In this document: piece by piece, positions 28,607 to 39,226 of the stretch | Layout of the letters: each line of letters starts with the position of its first letter | How positions within the stretch are numbered: position 1 is the first letter of the stretch | Origin: Erwinia tasmaniensis Et1/99 | GTDB lineage: Bacteria > Pseudomonadota > Gammaproteobacteria > Enterobacterales > Enterobacteriaceae | NCBI RefSeq assembly: GCF_000026185.1 | Contig: NC_010694.1 | Span: 3,100,001 to 3,164,000 of the forward strand | Direction of reading: 5' to 3' | Length of the DNA stretch: 64,000 bases | Notes under the pieces: generated by a model | The model's database searches: none | What the model saw: the letters and a program-made list of their open reading frames with translations, nothing else | What the model was told of the DNA's origin: nothing | Made by a program: the position numbers and the translations under genes

Positions 28607-29785
28607 TCAACGCTTAACCCAGCCCAATGTGCGCTCGGCAAGCAAATTACGTAACGGCGGCAGGTTATCCATCGCCATCAGCCCCAGATTGCGTCCGATA
28701 ACCAGCGGCGAATAGCGGTTGGCAAACATTCTGACCAGCCCATCGGTCAGGCCGATGGTGGCTCGTGCGTCCGGCTGACGACGCTGCTGGTAGCGTTGCA
28801 GCGTCGCATAATCTCCCACGCCCCGATCGCTGCGCCAGGCCGCCGCCAGCGTTTCCGCCAGCGACATCACGTCACGTATGCCGAGATTAAACCCCTGACC
28901 GGCGATAGGATGCAGCGTCTGCGCGGCATTGCCGACCAGCGCCAGACGATGAGAAATATGCCGGGTGGCGGTCTGTAGCCGCAGCGGATAGCTGTGCCGC
29001 TGCCCTACCTGCTGCAACCGCCCAAGCCGCCAGCCAAAGGCGCGCTGCAGGCGAGCGAGGAACTCCTCATTGCTCCAGCCGTCCACCGCCGCTTTGTCCG
29101 CCAGCGGATGGCACCACACCAGCGAGCTGCGGCCATCGGACATCGGCAACAGCGCCAGCGGTCCGTGCTCGGTAAAACGTTCAAAAGCCCGCCCATGATG
29201 CGCAAGCTCGCTGGAAATATTGGCAATCACCGCCAGCTGCTGGTAATCCGCGCTTTGCCACTGCATACCGCAGGCTGCGGCAACCTGTGAGCGAACGCCG
29301 TCCGCCGCGACCAGTAATTCCCCCGTGAGGCGTTCGCCGCTGGCCAACGTAACGCTGACGCTATTCTGCGAGCGTTCCACCCCGGCGACCTTATCCGGGC
29401 AGCACAGGGTGACACCGGGTGACTGCTGTAAAAGGGCAAACAGCCTTTGCCCCACCTCGTGCAGTTCCACCACATGCCCTAACGCCGATACGCCGTAGTC
29501 GGCAGCATCGAGCGAAACAAAACTCGCGTGACCGCGATCGCTGACGTGAACCCGGGTAATGGCGGTAGCGACCGGAGCCAGTAACGGCCAGAGATCGATC
29601 GCGGCCAGCTGCTGACAGGTGCCTTCAGCCAGGGCAATAGCGCGGCCATCATAGCCCGGATGTGTGCGGCCAACGGGCTCGTTGGCTTCCACCAGCGTTA
29701 CCGCCAGCTTTCCCTGGGTTAAATGAGAGATAGCCAGCGCCAGCGTGGCGCCGGCCATCCCTCCTCCTGCAATAATAATGCTCAT
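28607..29785 (-). CDS. ubiH: Ubiquinone C6 hydroxylase UbiH (2-octaprenyl-6-methoxyphenol hydroxylase)
   Basis: FAD mono-oxygenase paralogous to UbiI, acting at another ring position in ubiquinone synthesis. The 392-residue protein has IIAGGGMAGATLALAISHL, the LVAADGVRSQVAAACG motif and LVGNAAQTLHPIAGQGFNLG. Its ATG overlaps the pepP stop by four bases (ATGA), and it ends 13 bp before ubiI. Confidence 0.97.
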   Translation of the reverse strand: MSIIIAGGGMAGATLALAISHLTQGKLAVTLVEANEPVGRTHPGYDGRAIALAEGTCQQLAAIDLWPLLAPVATAITRVHVSDRGHASFVSLDAADYGVSALGHVVELHEVGQRLFALLQQSPGVTLCCPDKVAGVERSQNSVSVTLASGERLTGELLVAADGVRSQVAAACGMQWQSADYQQLAVIANISSELAHHGRAFERFTEHGPLALLPMSDGRSSLVWCHPLADKAAVDGWSNEEFLARLQRAFGWRLGRLQQVGQRHSYPLRLQTATRHISHRLALVGNAAQTLHPIAGQGFNLGIRDVMSLAETLAAAWRSDRGVGDYATLQRYQQRRQPDARATIGLTDGLVRMFANRYSPLVIGRNLGLMAMDNLPPLRNLLAERTLGWVKR

Positions 29786-31098
29786 GGCCGTTTCGCTGCC
29801 GCCATCAGTGCCTCGATTTCATCGGCATCTTTGACCACCGAGTCAGTCAGGTTCTCATTGCCATCGGCGGTGATAATAATGTCATCTTCAATGCGAATGC
29901 CGATACCGCGATACTCCGGCGGTACATCAGCATCCGGGGCGATATACAGACCCGGTTCAATGGTCAGCACCATTCCCGGTTGCAGAACACGGTCACGATC
30001 GACACCGTAGTGGCCCACGTCATGCACGTCCAGCCCAAGCCAGTGGCTTAGGCCATGCATAAAGAACTGGCGGTGGGCATTTTCAGCAATCAGGATGTCC
30101 ACATCGCCCTGCATTATTCCCAGCTTGACCAGCCCACTGACCATCACCTGCACCGCTTGCGCCGTCACCTCACGGATGCTGGTGCCGGGGCGATACAACG
30201 CCAACGCACGGTTGAGTGAGGCCAGCACAATATCGTAGACCGCACGCTGCGGGGCGCTAAATTTGCCCCCTACCGGGAAAGTCCGCGTGATATCTCCGGC
30301 ATAGCCTTTAAATTCACATCCGGCATCGATCAGCACCAGCTGGCCATCGCGCATCTGGCTTTCGTTTTCGGTGTAGTGCAGGATGCAGGCATTCTCGCCC
30401 GACCCGACAATGGTGTTGTAGGAGGGAAAACGTGCGCCGTGGCGGTTGAATTCGTGTTGAATTTCCCCCTCCAGCTGATACTCGAACATACCGGGGCGCG
30501 ATTGCTGCATGGCTCGCGTATGGGCCAGCGCGCTGATACGCCCCGCCTCACGCAATACGGCCTGTTCTTCAGGGGATTTAATCAGGCGCAGTTCATGCAC
30601 CCACGGACGCCAGTCGGTAAGCGTGGTCGGGGCAGAGAGATTCTGGCGTGAACCGCTACGCAGTTTCTCCAGCGCGCTGAAGACGATGCGGTCAGCAAAG
30701 GCGTATTGCCCCTGGGCGTGATAAACAACATCCAGTCCGTTCAGCAACAGGTGAGTCTGGTCGGCTATATCATCCCAGGGTAAGGCACGATCCACCGCCA
30801 GCGAGGCAGGCGCGGCGTCCTGCCCGAGGCGGCGTCCAAACCAGATTTCAGCGGTGAGGTCACGCACCCGGTTGAACAACACGCTGTGGCTGTGGTTATC
30901 CGCGCTTTTTATCAGCATCAGCATCGCTTCCGGTTCGTTAAAACCGGTGAAATACCAAAAATCGCTGTTCTGCCGATAAGGATATTCGCTGTCGTTGCTG
31001 CGAGTGACTTCCGGGGCGGCAAAAATTAACGCCGCGCTGGCCGGGGCCATTTTCGCTAACAGCGCCTGGCGGCGGCGCAAAAATTCCTGCTGTGTCAT
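29782..31098 (-). CDS. pepP: Xaa-Pro aminopeptidase PepP
   Basis: Removes the N-terminal residue before proline. The 438-residue protein has an N-terminal creatinase-like domain (SEYPYRQNSDFWYFTGFNEP) and a pita-bread catalytic domain with the metal ligands in LIDAGCEFKGYAGDITRTFP, HGLSHWLGLDVHDVG, EPGLYI and GIRIEDDI. AGGAGG lies 4 bp before the ATG. Conserved neighbour of the ubi hydroxylases. Confidence 0.97.
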   Translation of the reverse strand: MTQQEFLRRRQALLAKMAPASAALIFAAPEVTRSNDSEYPYRQNSDFWYFTGFNEPEAMLMLIKSADNHSHSVLFNRVRDLTAEIWFGRRLGQDAAPASLAVDRALPWDDIADQTHLLLNGLDVVYHAQGQYAFADRIVFSALEKLRSGSRQNLSAPTTLTDWRPWVHELRLIKSPEEQAVLREAGRISALAHTRAMQQSRPGMFEYQLEGEIQHEFNRHGARFPSYNTIVGSGENACILHYTENESQMRDGQLVLIDAGCEFKGYAGDITRTFPVGGKFSAPQRAVYDIVLASLNRALALYRPGTSIREVTAQAVQVMVSGLVKLGIMQGDVDILIAENAHRQFFMHGLSHWLGLDVHDVGHYGVDRDRVLQPGMVLTIEPGLYIAPDADVPPEYRGIGIRIEDDIIITADGNENLTDSVVKDADEIEALMAAAKRP

Positions 31099-31149
31099 TC
31101 AACCTCCTGAATACAAATCCGTTAAATCACCGCTGACGGCGGGTTGCCC

Positions 31150-31728
31150 TTAATGCAGCGTCGGTTTTTTCATTACGACGTTAGTCGGTGCAGACACTCG
31201 GGTAAAGGTATCGTGACACAGTAATGCCGCTACACGCACATATTCCACAACCTCTTCCAGAGACTGCTCCAGCTCTTCCTGATCTTCATCTTCATCATAA
31301 CCGAGCTGGGCAATAGTGCGTAAATCATCGATCGCTTCGCCGGTTTCGCCCTTCACCTTGTCGAGTTTTGGCTGCGTGACACCTAATCCCAACAGGAAAT
31401 GATTTACCCAGCCAGCAAGCGCATCGGCGCGGTCAAACACGCTGATGTCATCATCTTCCGGCAGGTAGAGCTGAAACAGGAAGCCATCATCTTCCAGCGC
31501 ATTGCTCGTCGCGTCGTGCAGCTGCTGCAAAGGCTGAGCCAGCGTCTGTGACCAGGCTATCCCCTCATTTGTCAGATCGTGCACCTGGGTTTGCCAGCGG
31601 TCACCGCTGCCACCGCAGATTAAACCGCTGATCAGACCATGCATTTCGGCAGGGGTCATGGCAACGCCCTGCTGGGTAAGTACTGAGGCCAGAGCGTTGT
31701 AGCCCGGCATAATGTTGGTTAGTGACAT
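31150..31728 (-). CDS. ygfB: YgfB (UPF0149 family)
   Basis: A 192-residue acidic, mainly helical cytoplasmic protein, same length as E. coli YgfB, with the conserved blocks [35 protein letters not shown] and [20 protein letters not shown]. Pseudomonas YgfB modulates beta-lactamase regulation; no biochemical activity is settled. First gene of ygfB-pepP-ubiH-ubiI, divergent from zapA. Confidence 0.95.
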
Positions 31729-31898
31729 ACGTTTTGGCCGTCGTTGGCTGAATAAGTTCGTGTTATGCTACCACCAGGTGCCTCGATGATTCCAGAAAGG
31801 GGTTGTTTCTTATATTTGGGGTAGTTATAGTGACGCCCGTTCCAAGCCCTTGAGCGGCAAGGATGATTGCGGGTACAGTAATCAGTCAGGATGGTGGC

Positions 31899-32228
31899 AT
31901 GTCTGCACAACCGGTAGATCTTCAAATTTTTGGCCGTTCATTACGAGTAAATTGTCCGCCGGAACAGCAAGATGCGCTGAACCTGGCTGCTGAAGACCTC
32001 AATCAACGGTTGCAAGACTTAAAAGTTCGCACTAGAGTCACGAATACCGAGCAGTTAGTTTTTATTGCTGCACTGAATATTTGCCACGAGTTGGCGCAGG
32101 AGAAATCCAAAACTCGTGACTATGCGTCAAATATGGAGCAGCGCATCCGGATGCTGCAACAGACCATTGAACAGGCGTTGCTTGAACAGGGTCGCATTAC
32201 TGAACGTACCGGAACGAACTTCGAATAA
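31899..32228 (+). CDS. zapA: Cell division protein ZapA
   Basis: Cross-links FtsZ protofilaments at the Z ring. The 109-residue protein begins [20 protein letters not shown] and ends with a long coiled coil ([20 protein letters not shown]). The frame reaches back to 31863, but ATG 31899 gives the exact E. coli length and N-terminus. Followed by ssrS and fau, the conserved order. Confidence 0.97.
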   Translation: MSAQPVDLQIFGRSLRVNCPPEQQDALNLAAEDLNQRLQDLKVRTRVTNTEQLVFIAALNICHELAQEKSKTRDYASNMEQRIRMLQQTIEQALLEQGRITERTGTNFE

Positions 32229-32269
32229 CACTTTAACGTTAGCTATGATAGAGTGACGTTGAAGGACAA

Positions 32270-32453
32270 AATTCTCTGAGGTGTTTGCAAGCGGGCCAGT
32301 CCCCTGAGCCGATATTTCATACCAAACAGAGTGTGGCGCTCTGTAACCTGTGTGTATGCTCGGTCCGTCCGAGAAACCTGATGGTTACGACGGCATGCTC
32401 ACCTTGAACCAAGGGTTCAAGGGTTACAGCCTGCGGCGGCATCTCGGAGATCC
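32270..32453 (+). ncRNA. ssrS: 6S RNA
   Basis: About 184 nt closely matching E. coli 6S RNA: 5' end TTCTCTGAGGTGTTTGCAAG, the block GCGGGCCAGTCCCCTGAGCC, GCTCGGTCCGTCCGAGAAAC, CCTTGAACCAAGGGTTCAAG and the 3' strand GGCGGCATCTCGGAGATCC that closes the long hairpin with the 5' end. It traps sigma-70 RNA polymerase in stationary phase. It sits between zapA and fau, the usual place, and the two are normally one transcript. Ends are estimated. Confidence 0.97.
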
Positions 32454-32586
32454 CTCTTTTTATTTCTGTTCTATCCCACCATTGACAGTTCCCGCACGAC
32501 CCGGCAACCTGCCCTTTCCGAACAAATAATCTGCGTTTACGCTAAGCAAGCACACCGAACCCGGTGTTCAGGACCTGCCTGGATTT

Positions 32587-33174
32587 ATGAATCTCAACCC
32601 GTGCGATCGTCATCATATCCGTGACAATATCCGCCGGCTGCGTCGCCAGCTCAGCGACGAGCAGCAGCAGCTTGCCGCCATGCAGGTCGCCGAACGTGCG
32701 CTCAGTTTTGCTCCGATACGGCAGGCGCATAACATTGCGCTGTTCCTTTCTGTCGATGGCGAACTGAATACAGGCCCGCTGATAGCCCGCCTCTGGCAGC
32801 GCCAGCAACAGGTTTATCTACCGGTGCTGCACCCCTTCTCGCCGGGTAACCTGCTGTTTATACGCTACGACGAACATACCCAGCTGAAAAATAACCGCCT
32901 GCGCATCCCGGAACCGCCGCTGGACGTTCGTCGGCTTCTGCCGCTCAGTCAGCTGGACGTGGTCATGGTGCCGCTGGTGGCCTTTGATAACACCGGGCAG
33001 CGCCTGGGTATGGGCGGAGGATTTTACGACAGGACGTTGCAGAGCTGGCGGCAGCACGGTTTCTTACCGGTGGGGCTGGCTCATGACTGTCAGCGGGTTG
33101 AGCAGCTGCCAGTGGCAAGCTGGGATGTGCCCCTGCCAGCGCTGATCACGCCGTCAAAAATCTGGCAGTGGTGA
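32587..33174 (+). CDS. fau: 5-formyltetrahydrofolate cyclo-ligase Fau (YgfA)
   Basis: Converts 5-formyl-THF to 5,10-methenyl-THF with ATP. The 195-residue protein shows the family motifs NIALFLSVDGELNTGPLI near residues 48-65 and RLGMGGGFYDRTL near 137-150. Co-transcribed with 6S RNA in relatives. Convergent with serA. Confidence 0.95.
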   Translation: MNLNPCDRHHIRDNIRRLRRQLSDEQQQLAAMQVAERALSFAPIRQAHNIALFLSVDGELNTGPLIARLWQRQQQVYLPVLHPFSPGNLLFIRYDEHTQLKNNRLRIPEPPLDVRRLLPLSQLDVVMVPLVAFDNTGQRLGMGGGFYDRTLQSWRQHGFLPVGLAHDCQRVEQLPVASWDVPLPALITPSKIWQW

Positions 33175-33198
33175 TGGCTGGAGATTAATCGGCGGACT

Positions 33199-33233
33199 TG
33201 CCCCCGACCTTACGTCGGTGGGCAGACCTTTTG
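33199..33233. terminator. Hairpin terminator between fau and serA
   Basis: TGCCCCCGAC (33199-33208) pairs with GTCGGTGGGCA (33214-33224) with one bulge, then AGACCTTTT on the plus strand. It could end fau transcripts; the T run is short. Confidence 0.6.
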
Positions 33234-33244
33234 CTAGCGAAACG

Positions 33245-34483
33245 TTAGTAAAGCAGACGTGTGCGGACGGTGCCGGGGATCGACTTCATCAGCTGCAACG
33301 CTTTATCGGCGATTTCCTGCGGCGCTTCGACGTCAATCACCACATATCCCATTTTCGGGGTAGTTTGCAGATACTGGGCGAGGATATTGATGCCCTGCTC
33401 CGCAAAGATTTGGTTAATCGCCGTCAGTACGCCCGGACGGTTTTCGTGAATATGCATCAGGCGGCTGGCGTTGGCACCGTGCATGGGCAGTGAAGCTTCA
33501 GGGAAGTTAACCGCTGAAAGCGTAGAGCCGTTATCAGAGTATTTCGCCAACTTACCCGCGACTTCAATACCGATATTCTCCTGCGCTTCCTGAGTAGAAC
33601 CGCCGATATGTGGCGTCAGGATGACGTTATCAAACTCGCACAGTGGAGAATTGAACGGATCGCTGTTGGTAGCCGGCTCCACGGGGAAGACGTCAATTGC
33701 CGCGCCCGCCAGGTGCTTAGACGCCAGCGCATTGCACAGAGCAGGAATATCGACCACCGTACCGCGTGAGGCGTTGATCAGCAGCGCGCCTGGCTTCATC
33801 TGCGACAGCTGTTCCGCGCCCATCATATCTTGGGTGGACAGGGTTTCCGGCACATGCAGGCTTACCACGTCGCTCATGTTAAGCAGGTCAGAAAGATGTT
33901 GAACCTGGGTGGCATTACCCAGCGGCAGCTTGCTTTCGATATCATAGAAGAAGACGTGCATACCGAGGCTTTCGGCCAGTACGCCCAGCTGCATGCCAAT
34001 ATGACCATAGCCAATGATGCCCAGCTTTTTGCCACGCGCTTCATAAGAGCCAACCGCCAGTTTGTGCCACTGACCGCGGTGCGCCTTGGCGTTTGCCGCA
34101 GGAACACCGCGCAGCATTAGCAGCAGCTCGCCGATAACCAGTTCAGCCACGGAACGAGTATTGGAGAATGGCGCGTTGAACACCGGGATACCGCGTATTG
34201 CCGCAGCGCCCAGATCGACCTGATTAGTCCCAATGCAGAAGCAGCCAACCGCCACCAGCTTCTCCGCCGCGGCGAAAATCTCTTCAGTAAGGTGGGTACG
34301 CGAACGCAGTCCGATGAAGTGCGCATCGCGGATAGACTCTTTCAGTGCTTCGCTATCCAGTGCGCCCTTGTGAAATTCGATGTTGGTGTAGCCTGCCGAG
34401 CGCAGATTATCAATTGCACTCTGATGCACGCCTTCCACCAAGAGGAATTTAATCTTGTCTTTCTCCAGTGATACTTTTGCCAT
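33245..34483 (-). CDS. serA: D-3-phosphoglycerate dehydrogenase SerA
   Basis: First committed enzyme of serine biosynthesis, feedback-inhibited by serine. The 412-residue protein has the NAD loop GIIGYGHIGMQLG near 160, INASRGTVVDIPAL with the catalytic region near 240, TPHIGGSTQEAQ, and a C-terminal ACT domain (RPGVLTAINQIFAEQGINIL) that binds serine. A CRP-like site lies about 300 bp upstream. Confidence 0.98.
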   Translation of the reverse strand: MAKVSLEKDKIKFLLVEGVHQSAIDNLRSAGYTNIEFHKGALDSEALKESIRDAHFIGLRSRTHLTEEIFAAAEKLVAVGCFCIGTNQVDLGAAAIRGIPVFNAPFSNTRSVAELVIGELLLMLRGVPAANAKAHRGQWHKLAVGSYEARGKKLGIIGYGHIGMQLGVLAESLGMHVFFYDIESKLPLGNATQVQHLSDLLNMSDVVSLHVPETLSTQDMMGAEQLSQMKPGALLINASRGTVVDIPALCNALASKHLAGAAIDVFPVEPATNSDPFNSPLCEFDNVILTPHIGGSTQEAQENIGIEVAGKLAKYSDNGSTLSAVNFPEASLPMHGANASRLMHIHENRPGVLTAINQIFAEQGINILAQYLQTTPKMGYVVIDVEAPQEIADKALQLMKSIPGTVRTRLLY

Positions 34484-34869
34484 TTCCCGTTCCCGACCTT
34501 ATTTAGCAGACCTCAGATGTGGCTGTATCCCCTCCCCGGCCTGTTGTCGGTAAGCTGGCCGCCCGCTTGGTGACGTCATCACAGGGAAGGCAGCTCCGTG
34601 CTGCAACAGGAGATCGGGTGAGGATATAAGATAGCCTTCTGCCAAAATAACAAAATTTACGCCAGCAGCAATACAAACGATTGCCTGGCCGCCAGTACTT
34701 CAGACCCGTCTGCCAGCACAAATCGATAGAAAATTGTGGTGCAGCCCCAGCTCTCAGGAGGATCGCGTAGCCAGAAAGCAGAATGTGACATAAGTCACTA
34801 AATTTCAGCCATGAAATAAATTTTGTATTTGATGCAGAAATAGCAGACGCCGACACGGCACCTGATAGA
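34484..34869. other. serA-rpiA spacer (386 bp)
   Basis: No gene supported; a 117-codon minus-strand frame here (34503-34856) has no recognisable product and lacks a ribosome site. It contains the serA promoters and a CRP-type site. Confidence 0.5.
34784..34799. promoter_or_regulatory. CRP-like site upstream of serA
   Basis: TGTGA-CATAAG-TCACT at 34784-34799 fits the CRP half-sites with the 6-nt spacer. CRP and Lrp control of serA is known in E. coli; the distance to the start (about 300 bp) is compatible with an upstream serA promoter. Confidence 0.55.
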
Positions 34870-35529
34870 TCATTTTTTGATGGTCTTCACACCATCGGCA
34901 GTGCCAATTAACGCCACATCGGCACCCCGAGCGGCAAACAGGCCCACCGTCACCACGCCGGTCAGCGCGTTGATCGCCGTTTCCAGCCTGATGGGGTCAA
35001 TAATACTGAGGTTATACACGTCGAGAATAATATTGCCGTTGTCGGTGATCACATCTTGACGGTACTCCGGCAGACCGCCGAGCTTTACCAGCTCGCGCGC
35101 GACGTAGGAGCGTGCCATCGGGATCACTTCCACCGGCAGCGGAAAGTGCCCCAGCACATCAACCTGCTTCGACTCATCAGCAATACAGATAAAACGATCG
35201 GCAACCGCAGCAATGATTTTCTCGCGCGTCAGCGCGGCACCACCACCTTTGATCATCTGCATTTGTCCGTTTATCTCATCGGCACCATCAACATAGAGCG
35301 AGAGAGCATCGATCTCGTTGAGGTCGAAAACGGGGATGCCATACGCTTTTAGCCTGGCGGTAGACATCTCCGAGCTGGAAACCGTTCCCTCGATTTGATG
35401 TTTAATCGACGCCAGCGCATCAATAAAATGCGCGGCGGTCGAGCCTGTGCCTACCCCAACAATAGTACCCGGCGTGACGTAATCAAGCGCGGCCCAGCCA
35501 ACGGCCTTTTTCAGTTCATCCTGCGTCAT
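34870..35529 (-). CDS. rpiA: Ribose-5-phosphate isomerase A
   Basis: Interconverts ribose-5-P and ribulose-5-P. The 219-residue protein has [23 protein letters not shown] and [13 protein letters not shown]. The frame extends 66 codons upstream, but [11 protein letters not shown] at 35529 is the E. coli N-terminus and length. Divergent from argP. Confidence 0.98.
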   Translation of the reverse strand: MTQDELKKAVGWAALDYVTPGTIVGVGTGSTAAHFIDALASIKHQIEGTVSSSEMSTARLKAYGIPVFDLNEIDALSLYVDGADEINGQMQMIKGGGAALTREKIIAAVADRFICIADESKQVDVLGHFPLPVEVIPMARSYVARELVKLGGLPEYRQDVITDNGNIILDVYNLSIIDPIRLETAINALTGVVTVGLFAARGADVALIGTADGVKTIKK

Positions 35530-35731
35530 GGTATGTTCAAAACCTGTGCTGCCACTCTGTGCGCGTAGTATAAAGCAAGCCCAATAAAAAAACCGTCTGT
35601 ACCACGTCAGATTGTCAAGAATGGAATGTGCCCCGCAAAGTGCCGGATTCATAATCTGGCATTCGCGCCGCGCAAGTTGCAGAATATATGGCATAGTGAC
35701 CCACCACACCTGAAAGAGAGTGCACAAATTA

Positions 35732-36631
35732 ATGAAACGCCCGGATTACCGAACGCTTCAGGCGCTGGACGCAGTGATTCGAGAGCGCGGCTTTGAACGC
35801 GCGGCACAAAAGCTGTGTATTACCCAGTCAGCGGTTTCACAGCGCATTAAACAGCTGGAGAATATGTTCGGTCAGCCGCTGCTGGTGCGAACCGTACCGC
35901 CACGCCCAACGGAGCAAGGGCAAAAGCTGCTGGCGCTACTGCATCAGGTTGAGCTGCTGGAGGAGGAGTGGCTGGGGGATGATAACAGCGGCACAACCCC
36001 GCTGCTGCTGTCGCTGGCGGTGAACGCCGACAGCCTGGCGACCTGGCTGCTGCCCGCGCTGAAAACGGTACTGACCGATTCCCCGGTGCGTTTAAATATT
36101 CAGGTGGAGGATGAAACCCGTACTCAGGAGCGCCTGCGCCGTGGTGAAGTGGTCGGTGCGGTCAGTATCCAGCCGCAGCCGCTGCCCAGCTGCCTGGTCG
36201 ATCGGCTGGGGGCGCTTGACTATCTGTTTGTCGGTTCAAAAGAGTTTGCCGCTCGCTACTTCCCGAACGGCGTGACGCGCTCCGCCTTGCTGAAAGCCCC
36301 GGCGGTCGCTTTTGACCATCTGGATGATATGCATCAGGCCTTCTTACAGCAGAATTTCGATCTGTCGCCGGGCAGCGTACCCTGCCATATCGTTAACTCG
36401 TCGGAAGCCTTTGTGCAGCTGGCGCGCCAGGGAACCACCTGCTGTATGATCCCGCATCTGCAGATTGAACGCGAGCTGGCGGAGGGGGAATTAATCGATT
36501 TAACCCCAGGGCTGTTGCAGCGCCGCATGCTTTACTGGCACCGTTTTTCCCCGGAAAGCCGCCTGATGCGTAAGGTAACAGACGCCCTGCTGGCACATGG
36601 CCACCGCGTTCTGCGTCAGGATACGGCATAG
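35732..36631 (+). CDS. argP: LysR-type regulator ArgP (IciA)
   Basis: Activates argO and several lysine genes in response to arginine, inhibited by lysine. The 299-residue protein has the helix-turn-helix [20 protein letters not shown] and is nearly identical to E. coli ArgP through the N-terminal 90 residues. The frame can open at GTG 35720, but the ATG at 35732 aligns with E. coli. The target gene argO is 900 bp downstream on the other strand. Confidence 0.96.
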   Translation: MKRPDYRTLQALDAVIRERGFERAAQKLCITQSAVSQRIKQLENMFGQPLLVRTVPPRPTEQGQKLLALLHQVELLEEEWLGDDNSGTTPLLLSLAVNADSLATWLLPALKTVLTDSPVRLNIQVEDETRTQERLRRGEVVGAVSIQPQPLPSCLVDRLGALDYLFVGSKEFAARYFPNGVTRSALLKAPAVAFDHLDDMHQAFLQQNFDLSPGSVPCHIVNSSEAFVQLARQGTTCCMIPHLQIERELAEGELIDLTPGLLQRRMLYWHRFSPESRLMRKVTDALLAHGHRVLRQDTA

Positions 36632-36682
36632 TTGGGTTTTGCGGGGCGGCCGAGGAATAAGCGGCCGCCCGCAGAACTCGCG

Positions 36683-37408
36683 TTACGGATTGCGCTGTAA
36701 TTCAAACACCACGTCAACCTGATCGTCAAAGTGAATACTCTGCTGCTCATAGGTTTGTGCGGCAGAAGTCATTACGGCGGCATCAGCCGTTTTATACATC
36801 CGTGCCATCGGCATCGGCTGGTAGTTAGCGACATGATAGCGAATGCTGTAGATCTGCCCCAGCTTAGTGCCAAAGCCCTGCGCCAGTTCACCGGCCTGCT
36901 GGGTCGCATCCGCAATCGCCGCCTTACGCGCCTGGTTGCGGTACTGCTCTGGATTAGCGACGCCCAGCTCAACCCCGCTAATTTCATTCAGGCCTGACTT
37001 CAGCGCGCCATCAAGCAGTTCATTCAGCTTTTCAAGGTGACGCAGCGTCACCTGTACCTGGCGCACCGCACGGTAGCCTTTCAGCACTGACTTACCGTCT
37101 TTCTGATAGTCGTATTCTGGCTGAGTACGCAGGTTCGCCGCGTTAACATCTTTCTTATCGATGCCATTTTTGTTCAGGAAATCAAAATATTGCTGTACGC
37201 GGGTATCGGCCTGCTTTTTGGCATCTCCGGCATCTTTAGCGGAAACGTTAACTTCAATGGCAAGGGTAGCGATATCCGGCGTGGCATCAACGCTGGATTT
37301 TCCTGAAGTAACCACATGCGGTCCGTTCGGTAGTTCGTCCGCCTGCACTGCCAGTGGCAAAGTACCTAATCCCAATACGGCGGCCAGGGCCAGTTTAGTG
37401 AGCTTCAC
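36683..37408 (-). CDS. yggE: Periplasmic SIMPL-domain protein YggE
   Basis: A 241-residue exported protein of the SIMPL (DUF541) family: signal peptide of about 23 residues ending in VQA, then HVVTSGKSSVDATPDIATL. E. coli YggE is linked to oxidative-stress tolerance. The long frame starts at 37435, but the GTG at 37408 directly begins the signal peptide and has GGAG 7 bp ahead. Convergent with argP; a GC-rich hairpin (36640-36673) lies between them. Confidence 0.9.
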   Translation of the reverse strand: MKLTKLALAAVLGLGTLPLAVQADELPNGPHVVTSGKSSVDATPDIATLAIEVNVSAKDAGDAKKQADTRVQQYFDFLNKNGIDKKDVNAANLRTQPEYDYQKDGKSVLKGYRAVRQVQVTLRHLEKLNELLDGALKSGLNEISGVELGVANPEQYRNQARKAAIADATQQAGELAQGFGTKLGQIYSIRYHVANYQPMPMARMYKTADAAVMTSAAQTYEQQSIHFDDQVDVVFELQRNP

Positions 37409-37539
37409 TGCGTTCTCCATGCGGTCTGTCGTCAATTTCTGTCAATGGCGGGCGAGCTTCGTCGGAATGCCGCCAGCCCGTTTTGCTGTGCCAATGCACG
37501 TCATACTATGACCGCACCTTCGCCAGTGAGTTCCCACCA

Positions 37540-38157
37540 TCAGGAGGAGATAGCCTGCCATGCCAGTTTGACGGCAAGCGCCCACATCACTGACCCGACC
37601 AGCAGATTGATCGTACGCTGGGCGCGCGTGGTGTTAAGCAAAGGCGCTAACCATGCCGCCAGCAGCGCCAGGCCAAAAAACCACAGCAGCGATGCGCTGA
37701 CAGAGCCGAGAGCAAACCAGCGACGTGCCTCTGACGGCATTTGGCCACCGAGGCTGCCAAGCACGACAAACGTATCAAGGTAGACGTGCGGATTCAGCCA
37801 GGTTACCGCAATCAAAGTCACAATAATGCGCCAGCGCCCGTGTTGTAACGCCCCCTCTGAAGCCATGTGAATATGGCCACGCCAGGCATTATGCAGCGCT
37901 CCCCAGCCGTACCACAGCAGGAACGCCACGCCGCCCCATGTGACCAGGTTAAGCAGCAAAACCGACTGACTCAACAGGGCGCTACCACCAAAAATACCGC
38001 CACAAATCAGTAGAATATCACTCAAAGCGCAGAGCGCCGCCGTCATCAGGTGGAACCGTCGACGGATCCCCTGATTCAATACGAATATATTCTGCGGGCC
38101 CAGCGGCAGGATAAGCGCTGCTCCCATAGCAACGCCTTGAAAGTAAACGGATAACAT
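37540..38157 (-). CDS. argO: Arginine exporter ArgO (YggA, LysE family)
   Basis: Inner-membrane exporter of arginine and canavanine. The 205-residue protein has six helices and the family motif [35 protein letters not shown] matches the central block. Its activator ArgP is encoded nearby. GAGGA lies before the ATG. Confidence 0.96.
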   Translation of the reverse strand: MLSVYFQGVAMGAALILPLGPQNIFVLNQGIRRRFHLMTAALCALSDILLICGGIFGGSALLSQSVLLLNLVTWGGVAFLLWYGWGALHNAWRGHIHMASEGALQHGRWRIIVTLIAVTWLNPHVYLDTFVVLGSLGGQMPSEARRWFALGSVSASLLWFFGLALLAAWLAPLLNTTRAQRTINLLVGSVMWALAVKLAWQAISS

Positions 38158-38344
38158 TAAGGATCCTCACCGGTTATTTTTCGGCAAGTGTATAGCGGAG
38201 GGATTATTAGGGGAAATTCAAAGAATTAATAGTCAATAAGTAATATTAATAAAACCAGTGAGTTAACAGGGCTGACCGCTAAGATCAGCCCTGGAAGAGA
38301 CCAGACCATCATTCTGCTGAAAGTCTGACTACCGCGTCATCAGG

Positions 38345-39226
38345 CTATTCCTGTTGGGCGGGTTTTTCCGCAGCTTCGGCGGATTTGTTCTGATGAAAGT
38401 GCACGTCCATCTGCGGGTATGGAATACCGATTTTGTTAGCATCCAACGCAATCTTGAAGTTTTTCATCAGGTCCCAGTAGACGTTTTGCATATCGTCTAA
38501 CTTGCTCCAGCAGCGTACGATGACATTAACGGATGAACCGGCAAGTTCATTAACGCCTATCTGTACTCCGCGAGACTGCACCACACGCGGCTCGGCATCG
38601 ACCACCTCGCGCAGTACCTTAAACACCCGATCGATATCCGCATCGTAGGCAACGCCGATGATAAATTCGTTACGACGCTCCGGCTCACGCGAGTAGTTGA
38701 TAATATTGCCGCCGATGATTTTACCGTTTGGCACGACGATAATTTTGCCATCGGTGCTTCGCAGCGTGCTGGAGAAGATCTGCACCTGCAGTACCGTACC
38801 GCTCACACCACCGAGGTCAACAAACTCACCCGCACGGAATGGACGGAAGGTGACCAGCAGCACGCCTGCCGCAAGGTTACCCAGAGAGCCCTGTAACGCC
38901 ATCGCAAAGGCTAAGCTGGCAGCAGCCAGTGCTGCAATAACCGATGCGGTTTCAACGCCCACTCGCCCCAAAGCCGCTATCAGCGTAAAGGCAATAATAC
39001 CGTAACGAACCAGCCCGGAAAGAAAATCAGCTACGGTGGGGTCGATATGCCGTGCCACCAGCAGCCTGTTAGCGGTTTTAGCAATAAAGCGCGCCGCCAC
39101 CATACCGACAGTCATGATAACAATTGCCGCGACGATATTGACCACGTAACCAATCAGCAGCGCCTGATTACGCACCAGCCAGCTACCGGCGCTGTTAATG
39201 CCGTCTACCACATTCAAATTGTCCAT
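38345..39226 (-). CDS. mscS: Small-conductance mechanosensitive channel MscS, altered pore helix
   Basis: Opens on membrane tension to release solutes in osmotic down-shock. The 293-residue protein aligns collinearly with E. coli MscS: three N-terminal helices, then the beta and alpha/beta vestibule ending [10 protein letters not shown]. In TM3a, E. coli glycines 101, 104 and 108 are replaced by Ala, Ser and Ala, and Val107 by Phe and Leu109 by Met, so the segment reads [15 protein letters not shown]. These glycines pack neighbouring pore helices in the E. coli channel, so gating is probably changed. Gly113 and Gly121 are kept. Confidence 0.95.
   Translation of the reverse strand: MDNLNVVDGINSAGSWLVRNQALLIGYVVNIVAAIVIMTVGMVAARFIAKTANRLLVARHIDPTVADFLSGLVRYGIIAFTLIAALGRVGVETASVIAALAAASLAFAMALQGSLGNLAAGVLLVTFRPFRAGEFVDLGGVSGTVLQVQIFSSTLRSTDGKIIVVPNGKIIGGNIINYSREPERRNEFIIGVAYDADIDRVFKVLREVVDAEPRVVQSRGVQIGVNELAGSSVNVIVRCWSKLDDMQNVYWDLMKNFKIALDANKIGIPYPQMDVHFHQNKSAEAAEKPAQQE

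Noticed and set aside
34503..34856. 117-codon frame between rpiA and serA
   Set aside because: No Shine-Dalgarno, no family features; this is a regulatory spacer.
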